This document shows positions 53,011-64,000 of a stretch of 64,000 nt of DNA, in pieces. This DNA comes from Cenococcum geophilum 1.58 (Eukaryota; Ascomycota; Dothideomycetes; Gloniales; Gloniaceae), in contig KV748201.1 of assembly GCA_001692895.1 (NCBI GenBank), positions 62,001 to 126,000 of the forward strand. The letters run 5' to 3'. The number at the start of each line of letters is the position of its first letter. Position 1 is the stretch's first letter. The position numbers and the translations under genes are program-made. Below the pieces are notes generated by a model. The model was not told the origin of the DNA. It did not search any database and was given only the letters and a program-made list of their open reading frames with translations.

Positions 53011-55250
53011 CCACTTTTATATTTGCTACCTTTTCTACTACTTCTTTAAGATTGGTGTTTCTTCTCTCGTGTTTAGGTAAGACGGAGACGCTAGCAGTAG
53101 GTAGTTTGTTTTGCGTTAGTTATAGCACGGTTATTATTATCTAGGTTCGCTTTTAAACTGTAAATACTATAGTTTATAGTACTTTAGATTGTAGTGCTTT
53201 AAACTATAGCACTACTAACTGCTTAACCGCAAGCTTAACCTACATAGCATTTAAAATAGTAGATATAACGGTAAATATAAACAGAATAGGTCCGTATAGC
53301 CACCTAAAAAAATCTCCGTATTATCTATAAACCTATTTAGAGTGAAATTTGTAAAGGAATAAAGGGGCATAAAAGTTAAGTCGCGTTAGCCTTAGCTCGC
53401 CGTAGCAGTATCTCCCTAATACCACTAAACCCTTATCTAACCTCCCCTAAAACGCCTTTAAATACCAGCCCCTTAATCTCTTCTAGTAACCCAAGAACAC
53501 TCTCCCTAAACCTTCTCTTACCTTACCCTAGCTTAGTGCCTCCAAGCTTTATAGAGTCTGCTATTAAGTTCTAACTTCGTAAATATCCATATAGATCCTT
53601 CGGTTGTAGTTAACTATCTTAATCTTTATAGCAGCCGATAGTAAAGCTAGTAGTAGCCTTGCATATAATTTAAAGGTAGGTTTGTGGATATTCTACTAGG
53701 GTGCTTAGTCTCCTATAGGTAAAGCAACCTATAAATTCTAATAAAGGATAATACCTACCTAATAGAATTTGGCTTTCGTTTTCGCCCCTTTAATGCCTAG
53801 ATAGAGTACTAAATGTTTAATAGTAGACTTTCTAATACTCTTTAACTTATTAGCTTTATACTACTTCTTATATTAGGATTAGTCCACCGCCTTATACCTT
53901 TTACTTAGTGCACTAAAAATAGCTTTAAAAAGGGAACTTAGAAGAGAAAACAAACATTTAGAAAGAATAGAAAGTAGATAGATTTTAACTCGTTAGGTTT
54001 TTAAAGGTCTAATTATATAAAATAGAAATACAACCTGCAAGTAGCTAAGAGGGAAAGGGTATTTGTAATATAAAGAGATATCTTCTATACTAGTCCCGCG
54101 CCTTACCATATTGTATAATAAAGCGCAGAATATAGTTAATACGACATTCTGCTAGCTCGAATCGAGAGAAACAAGAGCGTTTAGTGATGTTAAGTATTAG
54201 TAATAATAGTAGCAAAGGGTTAAGTAACCGAATTGCATACTAGCGCTATGCGGTTATATAAAACTAGAATTATTTAAGGGTGCCGATATATAAGGAGCCG
54301 TGCGCATTATTTTAGTGCGGTAAATAATACACGCCTTTTATAATACCCTTTTTAATACCCTTTATAATGCGTAAAATCCATTCCTTTAAACCGTCTATTT
54401 ATGCTAAGTATAATATCTAAAGCTGCCACACAAATATAGAGAAGTGGTAGTGTTTATAGAACTGTATTATAAGACTAATAAAGCGGAGCAGATCCTTTAA
54501 AGTTTATTATATAGTAGAGAATGTAAGTATCCGAGCTATCTACGGGCGGCGAACTCTAGGAGGTAGGCGGTATAATTCTTAAAGTAACATTCTTTCCCAG
54601 CGTTAGTGATTTAGAAATTATAAGATTGTAATAGAATATAGCATATACTACTGTGCTAATAAGGAACCAAACTTACCAATTTATAAAAGTTGAACGCTGT
54701 TAATGCGCTTTATAGAAGAAGCCAATAAATTAGCTATCCCTAATTTTTTGTAATTAACGAATATACAAATAGGCGGGATAGTAGATAAACTGTAAGACCA
54801 GCTAATAAGTTATAGCCTACTACAAGCAGACTACCCCGTAACTACTAGGCTAAATATTAGGCTAGGTTAGAAATTAAGCTAGAGAATTAAATACTAAGAT
54901 CTAGTAATAACTTTACGGGCTAAAAACACCAGCCCCCTTTCCGTTTAGTTTTATTATAGGAATTAATTATAAGTCACCTAATAGTAAGGGTGTTGTCTAG
55001 CATAGCCACATTTCTGCTACTGTATTAAAGTAGTAAGCACGTAATTTCTAATATAAGTCACAGTTAAAATAGGAAGGGATTAGATTATATTCTAAAAATA
55101 GAGTATATAGCACTACTAGGACTATTTAGAAAATGCCCACCTTAGTAGTACGTGTAGTAACTTAATATAGAGTCCTCTTAGCGTTTAAGGGTAGGAGTCT
55201 AGCTATAGTAGTGCTAAGACTATTTTATATACGGACCAGTATTAATAGGG
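53011..55250. other. RIP-ed DNA, nothing recognised
   Basis: AT-rich sequence. It includes a small inverted motif (ACTATAGTTTATAGT, about 53,167-53,181), a pyrimidine-rich stretch (53,400-53,545) and short direct repeats (AATACCCTTT near 54,340-54,365). Frames with TAA/TAG exist on the plus strand near 54.68-54.9 kb (RFIEEANKLAIPNFL) but no family could be named. Confidence 0.45.
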
Positions 55251-55390
55251 TAGTTTTACCCCTTTGCTCCTCTGTCCGTCGCCTCCCCTTTGCTCCTCCG
55301 TCCGTCGTCGTAAGGGCGCCGCCGGTTGTATACCCCCTAAAGACACGTCACCACGACGCTAGCCACCACAACCAACAATTCCACCACAAC

Positions 55391-55852
55391 CGGTCTGCTA
55401 TAGAGCAGACGACCTCCACTACAACCAGTCTGCCGCAGGGCAGACGACCTCCTCTACAACCCGTCTGCCGTAGGGCAGACGACCTCCTCTACAACCCGTC
55501 TGCCGCAGGGCAGACGACCTCCACTACAACCCGTCTGCTGCAGGGCAGACGACCTCCACTACAACCCGTCTGCTGCAGGGCAGACGACCTCCACTACAAC
55601 CCGTCTGCTGCAGGGCAGACGACCTCCACTATAACCCGTCTGCTGCATGGCAGACGACCTCCACTACAACCCGTCTGCTANAGGGCAGACGACCTCCTCT
55701 ACAACCCGTCTACTGCAGGGCAGACGACCTCCTCTACAACCCGTCTACCGCAGGGTAGACGACCTCCTCTATAACTAGTCTGCTGCAGGGCAAACGACCT
55801 CCTCTATAACCAGTCTGCTGCAGAGTAGACAACCTCTACTGCAACCGGTCCA
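55391..55852 (+). repeat. 35-bp minisatellite, about 13 copies, un-RIPed, hairpin in each unit
   Basis: The unit is GCCGCAGGGCAGACGACC plus TCCTCTACAACCCGTCT (35 bp). Each unit junction contains GTCTGC and GCAGAC as inverted arms around a six-base loop, so every copy can form a small hairpin. Because 35 is not a multiple of three, the forward frame shifts with each copy, and the 187-codon open reading (55,211-55,774) is a 35-residue periodic by-product. Base 55,681 is N, probably from collapsed repeat assembly. GC-rich and CpG-rich, with little RIP. Confidence 0.9.
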
Positions 55853-55892
55853 CGGCTGTTGCGCTATAGGTAATTAAACTATAGAGGACCGC

Positions 55893-55930
55893 AGGCGTAC
55901 CGCAGGCGCACCGCAGGCGTACCGCAGACA
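55893..55930 (+). repeat. 12-bp repeat, ACCGCAGGCGYR, about three copies
   Basis: Follows the 35-bp minisatellite after a 40-bp gap and shares the CCGCAGG word with it. Confidence 0.7.
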
Positions 55931-56495
55931 ATGCACTGCTAGGGTAGCTATAGTAGGGGATAGGGGAAGGGGGCCGGCCTATGTTACTTTAGCACGTTAA
56001 ATATAAGGTATATAGGCGAATTGGTGTTTATACCCTATATAAGACAACCTCGTGAAAATTTTCCTATAGGAGTGGGTTTACGTAATGAGGTTCGCCCTTA
56101 TAAAATACCCGTTTTCTAGAGCGTAAATCTAGGATTAGTAGGTTACTTTTAGGGAGAGTACCTACTAATTACTAATTCCCTACCCATTTCTTTAGCAAGG
56201 AGAAGAAATAGGGTATAGAATTAAACAGTCATATAGGGGTAATTAGTAGCTACTTTTAAGCTAGTAAGCTATATGGTTTCTCTTATTCTTATATGCAAAA
56301 CTACGTTAAAAATCTACCTTTTAGAGCGCTTTTTCTACTCTAGGAACGGTAGAATACGGCAGAAATAGATAAAAGAGCTAGGATTTTTGTGTGATTTTCT
56401 TGGTGTAAACTGGACTATAGTAAGCAAAATATTAGGACAAAACACCAATAGGCTAGGACTCCCTAGTATTTAAAAACGGGCCGGAGTGTCCACTT
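55931..56495. other. Partly RIP-ed DNA upstream of a LINE 3' end
   Basis: May be the coding remnant of the LINE whose 3' end follows, but the reading frames (for example YMQNYVKNLPFRALFLL on the plus strand near 56.3 kb) carry no recognisable reverse transcriptase motif. Confidence 0.4.
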
Positions 56496-56624
56496 AGCTA
56501 CTAGTATATGTTAAGCTGCCTAGGAAGGATTTATGTATATAGAACTATAGCGCCATAGCCTAGAGGCTGCATGCGCAGTATTGTACGTAGTATAATACAA
56601 TGGATATAAAAAAAAAAAAAAAAA
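56496..56624 (+). repeat. LINE 3' end with poly(A), copy 2
   Basis: Same sequence as 47,652-47,763 with a few substitutions, ending in an uninterrupted run of 17 A (56,608-56,624). The tail identifies the 3' end and plus-strand orientation of a retrotransposed LINE copy. Its 5' limit is unknown; the copy is probably 5'-truncated. It inserted directly beside the 14-bp minisatellite. Confidence 0.8.
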
Positions 56625-56639
56625 GGGTAGTTTTAGGGA

Positions 56640-56830
56640 GTTACCCTATCTATCTAGTAGATAGTAGATGGTTTCTAGTAGATGGTTTTTAGTAGATGGT
56701 TTTTAGTAGGTGGTTTCTAATAGATAATTTTTAGTAGATGGTTTTTGGTAAATAATTTTTAGTATAATAGTTTCTGGTAGATAATTTAACCAAAATTCTT
56801 CGGTTTGCTAGTTTTCCGCCACGGCAATAG
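56640..56830 (-). repeat. 14-bp AT-rich minisatellite, inverted relative of 5.75-6.26 kb
   Basis: About nine copies of GATGGTTTTTAGTA (56,663-56,790), the complement of the array at 5.8 kb, with similar flank (TTCGGTTTGCTAGTTTTCCG versus its mutated complement). This copy keeps more TpG than the 5.8-kb one. Confidence 0.75.
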
Positions 56831-59800
56831 ATTAAATATAGTGCCATATAATAACAAGAACTAAATCGAATTCTATTAATATAATATGTAATTAATGCCT
56901 TAATAAAACCCAGCTCTAATTTTTCCTCTAACTATTTTAATTGTAACTGCTTTTTTATAACTGTAAAGGGAGCACGTTTAGGGAAGTATTTAGAGCATTT
57001 TTTAGAGTCTGCTCCCTTTAAGGAAAGGTAAACAAGTTTAGCTAGCTTAAAATTATCCTACTTTGTTATAGTCGTAATAAATAAGGCGTAATTAAATATA
57101 GAGCAAAGATAATAAATATTAATATTCTTATTGCTATACCTTATCCTATATAGCTAGTAGGTTAGCAGCTCTTACAAAGCGCGGGATTATAAAAAGGATT
57201 AGGTATAATTAGCTAGGCACTAATAAGTGCTTAGTACGGCTATCTAATAAATAATAACTAAGTAGAGCTAGAGCTAGTAATTATTATATAAAACAACTAT
57301 ATAATAAAAGTCCCTATTATTTCTTATACCGGTTCCTAAATATCTCTTCTATTCTTTACTCCCTTAAAATTTAAATTGGACGGATTTGTATTAAAATAGA
57401 GCCTATATATCTATAGGCAAAGCTTAAAAGGAAGTGTTAAAAGTATAGTAGGGATCGTCCTTAAGGTATAGTAAGCGAATTATTTTACAGTAAGGAAAAA
57501 AACGGATATTATTTAATTTTATAGTCGCGGAAGGCGCGGTACTAGACCTCTAAAAACCCCTAAAACTTTCCTTAGCATTGCTTCCTATAAATATCCCCTA
57601 TAGCGCCAGTTTGTTGCCGCTTATATTAGACATATATATTTTCTAAGAATATAAATAGAGATATCCATACTAAGAATGCAGCGCAGTATAAGATTAAATA
57701 ACCCTAAAAAAGAATTACAAAACTAATATTAGATAAGGAGGAAATGTCGCCAGTCTTTGCAGTTAAGAAAATACTAAGATTTTGGAAGATTGGGAGCACA
57801 TCCTATTAAGTTTAATAAAAGGAGAGTACGATTATTAGAGTAAGATTGCTTAAACCTTTATTAGACGGGTATCTGGCTTAAAAAGTATATAAACTCTAGC
57901 TATACTCTTCCCTAAAATCGAATCCCTATATTATATTTACAGATCTTTATACCTAGTTTTAGGTTAGTATATTTTATAAAGTACTATAAAAAGATTTATA
58001 GATTCTAGAGTTATTTTTTAAAGCAGACGGATTGTTATTATATAAATTTTAGACTTAGAAGTATTTAAGCTGAGACTTATACGTTTATTAAAGTATAATA
58101 ATTATTTAAGTATTTTAACCGGTCTTTAGTATTAAAGTTAATAGTAGTAAACACGAGAGAGGGATATAGAGAGCGCCTTTAGCAAGAAATTTTGTAGATT
58201 AGATAGCTAAAGCATTGTAGAGACTAAACTTTCCTCTAAGAATAATTTAATACGTATTAATTTTTTAATACGTCTTTCTTTTAGGTATAGAGAAAAATTG
58301 AACTAATTACTAGTAAAACTTTTAGGGCTAGCCGGAGTTATACTAGATATAATATAAGGGCTAACTCTAGTAAGAGAAGTAGTAGTAGTTAAGATCTACA
58401 TTTCTAGTGTCGATTAATAGTCCGGTGTAATTTATCCCAAATAATCCGCTATCTTACTAAATATATCTAATCTTATAATTTCCTAAAATAATCTCCACCT
58501 AAATTTAGAACTACTAAGCCACTAAGTTTTACTATCTATTAAAGCCCGAATCCGACTGTCGGGTTATACCCCTTCTATATTTTCTATAAAATTAAAAGAC
58601 TATAACCTACTTAAAGAAACCTAAGCGGGTAGATATAAAGCCTATTACCCATAAACTCTTAAAACACTTAGGTAAAAAGAGCTACCCCTTTTTAAACTAT
58701 TACTGTCTAACTCCGCTAAGTGTATGCTAACGCGATATAAAAGGACAAGATTTGTCCTTAGCACTACCCTATTAATCCAAGAGGTCTTAACGAAAAGCTA
58801 TACTATATATATAAGATTATCAAAACGTCTTAGAAAGAGTTAACTTAGTTCTAGACTTTAAATATAGCCATAAAAGGGGAATATAAACGAATACTTAATA
58901 AGAAGCGGCGAAAGTATTTAGGGTACTATTAAGCCTATATAAATCTCTATAAGCAGCACGGTAAAGTAGTTACCGATCTTTAGTCTATAGCTATAAACAG
59001 CTCTACTTATATTAGAAACTTAATAAGGCAAAGAAGCAATTATAAATATATAAGATAGAAGTGGGTAATTACGAGTATTCTGAGGACAATAAGCCTTCCT
59101 TAGGCAATAATAAGAATAGCGAAGCTAATTGGGTAAATTAGGAGGTGGTAGAGCAAGGACTTAAAAATGCCGCTAATTAAAAGGTTAGGGAGTTAAAGTC
59201 TTGCGAATTAGCTCTAAGCTAGACAACCTCTCTAAAATAAACCCCAACTCTAAATAGCAGAAAGTAAGAGGAATTTAAAGAAGACTTCTATAACATGGGG
59301 CTGCCGTATTAAGCTACTAAGACTTAAAAATATAGAAAGGGAATAGCGGTCTTAGAGCTAATCAGGCGTTAAAGGAGCGACATTATTATCTAGTTTTTAT
59401 TAATTGGTTTTCTAGAATAAATTTAATATTTAAACTATTTAGTAATAAGATATTTAAGGCGTATAATTTCTTCTTACCCTAGTATAAGGAAGTGACTTTT
59501 TTTTTAAGTACGCTATTGGTTTTCTGCTAAAGGGTACGGACCTCCCTCTCTTTTAATAGTTAGCTTTACTAAATAAGTATCTAGACCTTATATTAATTTT
59601 AATTAAATATAGTAATCTACTAATATAATATAGGGTTAAGTTATACTGCTTAAGGGATATTAAGAATATACTTTTTCTTATACTCTTTTTTAAGCTCTAC
59701 GTTCTCTTAGATCGCCTAGCTATTTATAACTAAAAACTAGTATTTTTTAAGCTAATACGGACGACATATTATCGTAGGCTACCTTTTGTTAACGGCTAGG

Positions 59801-60199
59801 GGAGTTTAACACGAGCGTAAGAAGTAGGCATTAACCGGTATACTTCTGCGGGAGCTAAACGGGCATCTTTATAGCACGGTGCCAGAAAATCACCGCACTA
59901 TTAGCCTATTTAAGACACTATATAACCTATAGATTTTGCTAAGTTTTAAACTCTATCTAAAGTTAAGCACGAAGAAGACAGCTAAGCATAAAATATTAAA
60001 ACTTTAAAATAAAAACGTGTAAGGCCTATCCCTACGTATATCTACGAATTAGACGCTAGAAAATATGCCTATACTTTTAAGCCTTCTTAACTAGCCTAAC
60101 CTATTATCCATTTATATCACTTTTGCAATTTTTCTATTTTTTTCTAGTGCGTAGAGAATAGATTTATCCTAGGGGTGCTACCGGGTCTATAAATGCTAA
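56831..60199. other. RIP-ed DNA, nothing identified
   Basis: Long degraded frames occur on the plus strand (from about 57,745, reading MSPVFAVKKILRFWKIGS with only TAA/TAG stops for 200 or more codons) that look like RIP-ed coding sequence, but I can name no family. No LTR, TIR or RNA gene was seen. Confidence 0.4.
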
Positions 60200-61125
60200 T
60201 TCTTAAGGCTTCTTGAGCTTATTAATCTTTCGCTCCGCAGTATTAATATAATTAGTAGCGTTAACTAATATATTTTTATGCTCTTATATTATCTCTAACT
60301 TTTTACTCTTAAGCTCCGTAATCCTAGCTTCTAATTAGTCTATCTTAGCTATTCTTTACTCTATTATATCCCAATTCTTACTATCCCTATTAACTAGAAG
60401 TTTCTTATATTCCTAAATTGTTAACTTATAGGCGCGGATTTCGTCTTAGGTTTCTTCTAGTTCCTAGTATTAAGATAAATACTTTTTGGATATATTATTA
60501 AGGTTATTAGCTGTTATCTAGTATTAGTTATAGAGGTTTTTATATACCTTAAGATATTCTAGGCAATGCTACTACTCTTACTTATACCCACGTTTGTAAG
60601 CCGCTAGTATAGCTTAGTGTTTATATAACGCTTTTTAAGAGGCTTATATTATTCTAGAAGCCTTAAAAAGCTCTTTATTAATAGTAATAAGCTATTCTTT
60701 TACGGGAGGAGACTAAGGGTAAGCATTATTATAAGGGCTAGGTCCTTTATTTTTTAAGTTAATATAAGTATTCTAGTAAGTTAGATATAACGGACTATAA
60801 AATGGATTTAATTCCTTACCTTAATTATAGTTTATTTTTCGATATTCCGTAAAAGCTACTAAGAAGCCATTTTTAGTTGCGTATTAAAGGGCTTTACTAC
60901 AGTTAGTATCTTTTAGAATCCTTTATATTTAGGGCAGAAACGAGCTATATAGTAGTGCGGCGGGATTATTAAATTAAATAGTCTACAAAGGTTCCTATTT
61001 ATAGCTCTTAGGAAGTTAGACCTTAAAATAGAGTATATATATCCTCTAAGGCTAGAGACCTTTTTTTGGGAAAAGGGCACAGAGGAGTATATTACGGTAC
61101 TTCTAAATTTAAACTGCTTCGCCAA
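60200..61125 (-). pseudogene. Coiled-coil protein remnant, repeat-family copy 2
   Basis: The minus strand starts with a 70-codon open stretch (61,125-60,916; MAKQFKFRSTVIYSSVPFS, later LIIPPHYYIARFCPKYKGF) and, with interruptions, continues to a Lys/Glu/Leu-rich part: ITINKELFKAS (about 60,690), EYKKLLVNRDSKNWDIIE, ARITELKSKKLEII, EHKNILVNATNYINTAERKI and NKLKK (about 60,230). The latter aligns with the reading at 10,560-11,110. It is rich in predicted coiled coil and without catalytic motifs. The two Cys and His residues in HYYIARFCPKYK could belong to a zinc site, but that is a guess. Family not recognised. Confidence 0.4.
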
Positions 61126-63389
61126 TATTTTGCTAAATAACCATTAACCTATATAAAGTTAGTTTATATAAAGTTAGTTTTTAGTCTAAATAGACCCCTT
61201 TTTTGGGACCTTTATTGCCTATCCTTATATCCTTTTTACAAGGAACGTCGTTAAGCAATATACTAACTACGGTCCAAAATGCTCTTGCCAAGCTTTGTAA
61301 CTTTATAGCGAAATACTAGTAACAAATTATTAAAGATTTAAAAGATAATAGGCTAGGCTATAAAAGATATAAAACCTAGCTTAATATTAGGCAGTGCGAA
61401 AGCATAAGGGGAATTACTATACTTTCCTACACTAAATTTGCGTAAAAATCGATAAGATGCGATTAGGGACGTAAGCCGCCAAAGCTTAACAATATAATAA
61501 TTAGATCTAAAACCTGGGGCTTTAAGGTAAGGGTTAGTCTAAGTAAGAAAACAGGTCTAAGCCACCTAGCGCATTGCGTTACTATTAATTCTTTATTTAG
61601 TAGATACTTAAGAGTTTAATTAGTACTAGAAATCGCAAGATATACAAGAATTTTCTATAACGGCGATAATATTTAGTAAGAGCATATAGTAAGCTATATA
61701 GTTAGGCACCAGCTAAGACATAACTAAGGCGTTGCAGTAAGACTTCCCCTACTTAGTATACTATGGACTATACAATCTTCTACTATACCTACCCGACTAG
61801 CAGGGCACTTAATTACCCATAAACTCCATATACAATTCTAGTAGCGTAGCTACCCTTTTTAATTGGGAGATTTCCGAATAAAACAATTTACTAAATTTCC
61901 CATTAATCCTAAATAGTTCGCTCCTATAGATATAGCAAGCTATTAAAGACCAAGATATTTTAGTTTAGCCTTTAGGCAAGAAATATAAACTTAAGAAAAT
62001 GGTCTTAGGTCTTTAATATAGAACGGAGAAGCTTAAAGAACTATTTAGGAATTTTTAGAATAAGTAGGTTACTATTTAAGCGGGAGATTTCTAAATATAA
62101 CTAACGTATACTAGGTTAGAAGAAGAGAAGATAAGGTAATAGAACTTAACTACTATTAATAGTTCCATTTCTAAGCTAAAATAGGTTTTATTTAGAGATC
62201 GACGCTTTTATTAAAAAGTTAATGGTATAGACACTTAAACTTAAGCATATTACCAAATACATAGCAAAGAAGCAGAAAGATACTGCTAAGTAATCGATTT
62301 TAATAAAGCACTTCCCGCTATTGCTAGTCGGCAGCTTATTATAATATTAAGCGTTAGAATAATCTATGTTTTAAAAACGTTTACTATACTTTAACGCGAT
62401 ACTTAGCTAAACTTATATAGCGTATTCCCGAGAAACCCTACTGCCCAGTATTTAAGTTAATTTTGGTTAGTAATATTCCTTAAAAGAAAAATCAAAGCCT
62501 AGCGTTAAAAAAGTTAAGCACCGCTGCCATATCTGTAAGAATTAGGTAAAATTAGCTTCCGCTAATTTAATTAATAGATTTAGCAATATATATAGTATAT
62601 ATACTCCTTATCTATATAGTTTACATACTATAAAAAATGCTCTAATTTAATAAATTAAGTTCTAACCCTCTACTGCGACTTTATCTAGCTCCTAAGCGCA
62701 ACTTTAATTCCAGCTAGTTACTAGCAAGACGTCTCTACACTATAATCCTTTTTATCCTTTTTTATTATTACTTTAAGCAGCGCCCTTTTAAGTATATTTA
62801 AAAAGCAATACATTTTATAAGAAACGGGAAACTAGTATACTAAATACACTTTAAGTATATGGGATATGCTAGAATAATTGTAATATAAATTAGAGGTAGT
62901 TCGTTATTTAGGTCTCTCTTACTTATATAGAGTTTAGAGTTAATTTAATAAATAGGGCTTAGTTTCTCGTTCTAAAATTAAGTAGTCCTAAAAATGGGAT
63001 TATTAAAGGCTTAAACCATAGTTCCTATACCTAATAGTAAGTATAGATACTAGACACTATAGGCTGTAAAAATATAAAAGACCAAAATCGGGTTAAGTTT
63101 AGGTATTATTAAATATAGATTTTTAAACTAGTGGGACCAGTTTCTAGTCCCCTATTTTTAGGTATTAAGAGGTAAGGATAGCGTAGCAAGATATAATACA
63201 TTATTATTTAACTAGTCTCTTTAGTCTTAGCCCTATCTTTACCAGTTTACTTAGGGGATATTTTAGCCTCTTAAAGCATTTAAATATATAAAGCCATTTC
63301 CAGATCTTAGAGTAAGTCAAATTCTATAATATAGAAGTGTATACTAATAAGAAAGTAGACACAATATTCTTAAAAGAGGATAAAAATTC
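61126..63389. other. RIP-ed DNA, nothing recognised
   Basis: AT-rich sequence upstream of the last pseudogene. A reading KHRCHICKN near 62,520-62,545 contains C-x2-C but no recognisable zinc-finger context. Confidence 0.4.
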
Positions 63390-63960
63390 TCTAAATAGCG
63401 TCCTTCTAAAGCTTTAAGCGGCGGGCGAGTTGCGGGTATAGTAATTGGCATTATTATATTTATTATTATACTGCTTGCTCTTTATATATATTTCCGTCGC
63501 TAAAAACGCGCTATACGTGTTAAAAAACTTAAAATTAGTCTAGGTATAGCTTTATAGCAGGGCTAGAAAGGGACAGATTATCTATAGTAGGATTAGTTTA
63601 GTAGTAAAATAAATCTATACTAATTCTTACCTACCGTAGTATAACTACCTATAAATTTTGAAACGAAATTATTAAGTGCTAACTGTATATCTCTCTTATA
63701 CTCTGCATTAGAATGCCTTGTCTACTATTCCTTTATAGCAACCAGCTTAACCGCCTAGATCTATCCCACTACTTCCTATTATTGCTCTCGTGGTCTCTAC
63801 TTTATATAAATAGGGCCTAGCTAAATACTACTAATGTTAAGGTTATAACTTAGCAGGGCAGTAAATTTGCCTATAGCAGATTATTAAATAAATAAAGATG
63901 CAAATTTTGACTAGGTTACGCCAAAGGGTACAGATTTAATCGAAGAATTAAGTAGTTAAG
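63390..63960 (+). pseudogene. RIP-ed single-pass membrane protein fragment
   Basis: The plus-strand frame reads PSKALSGGRVAGIVIGIIIF, IIILLALYIYFRR, then a stop and KRAIRVKKLKISL (about 63,405-63,530). A small-residue lead-in, a strongly hydrophobic helix and an immediate basic stop-transfer cluster are typical of type I plasma-membrane sensors and other fungal single-span proteins. The following 140 codons stay in frame with about eight TAA/TAG, and contain no recognisable domain. The ectodomain upstream could not be followed. The limits are approximate. Confidence 0.35.
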
Positions 63961-64000
63961 CCGCCTAGCCGAACTGTCCTATAATAGGTAAGGAAGCGTT

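Noticed and set aside
55211..55774. 187-codon ORF with a 35-residue period
   Set aside because: It is the by-product of a 35-bp minisatellite in a stop-poor composition; each 35-bp unit shifts the frame, giving a mechanical period.
55391..55852. CRISPR-like array of hairpin repeats
   Set aside because: The units are contiguous without unique spacers, and the context is a fungal genome.

Overview
This looks like heterochromatin of a filamentous ascomycete (Pezizomycotina). Nearly all of it is AT-rich and very poor in CpA/TpG, with TpA everywhere. Recognisable coding remnants stay open except for in-frame TAA/TAG that one C-to-T or G-to-A change would create from CAA, CAG or TGG. That is the signature of repeat-induced point mutation (RIP). 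I judged this by eye and computed no RIP index. I find no intact gene in 64 kb. The content is a nested graveyard of transposons plus several RIP-killed copies of what look like ordinary genes, so a centromere-proximal, subtelomeric or accessory-chromosome setting is plausible but unproven.

Left part (1-23.2 kb): a RIP-ed Ty3/gypsy fragment on the minus strand runs off the left edge. It is followed by frameshift-poor pseudogenes: a small membrane protein (3.5-4.0 kb), a SAM-dependent methyltransferase (8.8-9.8 kb), a coiled-coil repeat-family member (10.6-11.2 kb), a DHA2-type MFS transporter (11.8-13.6 kb), a Ulp1/C48-type protease (20.5-21.3 kb) and an unrecognised reading frame (21.8-23.0 kb). 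A short un-RIPed solo LTR with perfect TSDs sits at 19.64 kb.

Middle (23.2-40.3 kb): blocks that largely escaped RIP alternate with RIP-ed ones. A second gypsy gag copy (same family as the left edge) is followed by an element with about 150-bp terminal inverted repeats, then a Fot1/pogo transposase pseudogene. A Ty1/copia element (29,409-40,180, TSD CCTAA) interrupts the 3' end of that transposase. The copia element itself carries two insertions: a DIRS/PAT-type tyrosine-recombinase retroelement on the minus strand (32,055-36,800) with complete split direct repeats, and a 1,022-bp un-RIPed insertion with a 13-bp TSD. Removing both leaves a copia element of about 5.0 kb, the usual size.

Right part (40.3-64 kb): a dynamin-like GTPase pseudogene on the minus strand is split in two (42.9-43.9 and 47.8-49.0 kb) by a plus-strand Tad1-like LINE that keeps a GC-rich 5' region, ORF1 and an A-rich 3' end but has no ORF2. 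A piggyBac element with TTAA duplications (49,282-51,482) follows, then a 12-bp satellite, a 35-bp hairpin-rich minisatellite, a second LINE 3' end with poly(A), a 14-bp minisatellite that has an inverted relative at 5.8 kb, a second coiled-coil family copy, and a final degraded membrane-protein frame.

The nesting gives a relative chronology: Fot1 is older than copia, which is older than the DIRS and 1-kb insertions; dynamin is older than the LINE. Long stretches listed as 'nothing recognised' are RIP-ed DNA in which I could not identify a protein by eye.
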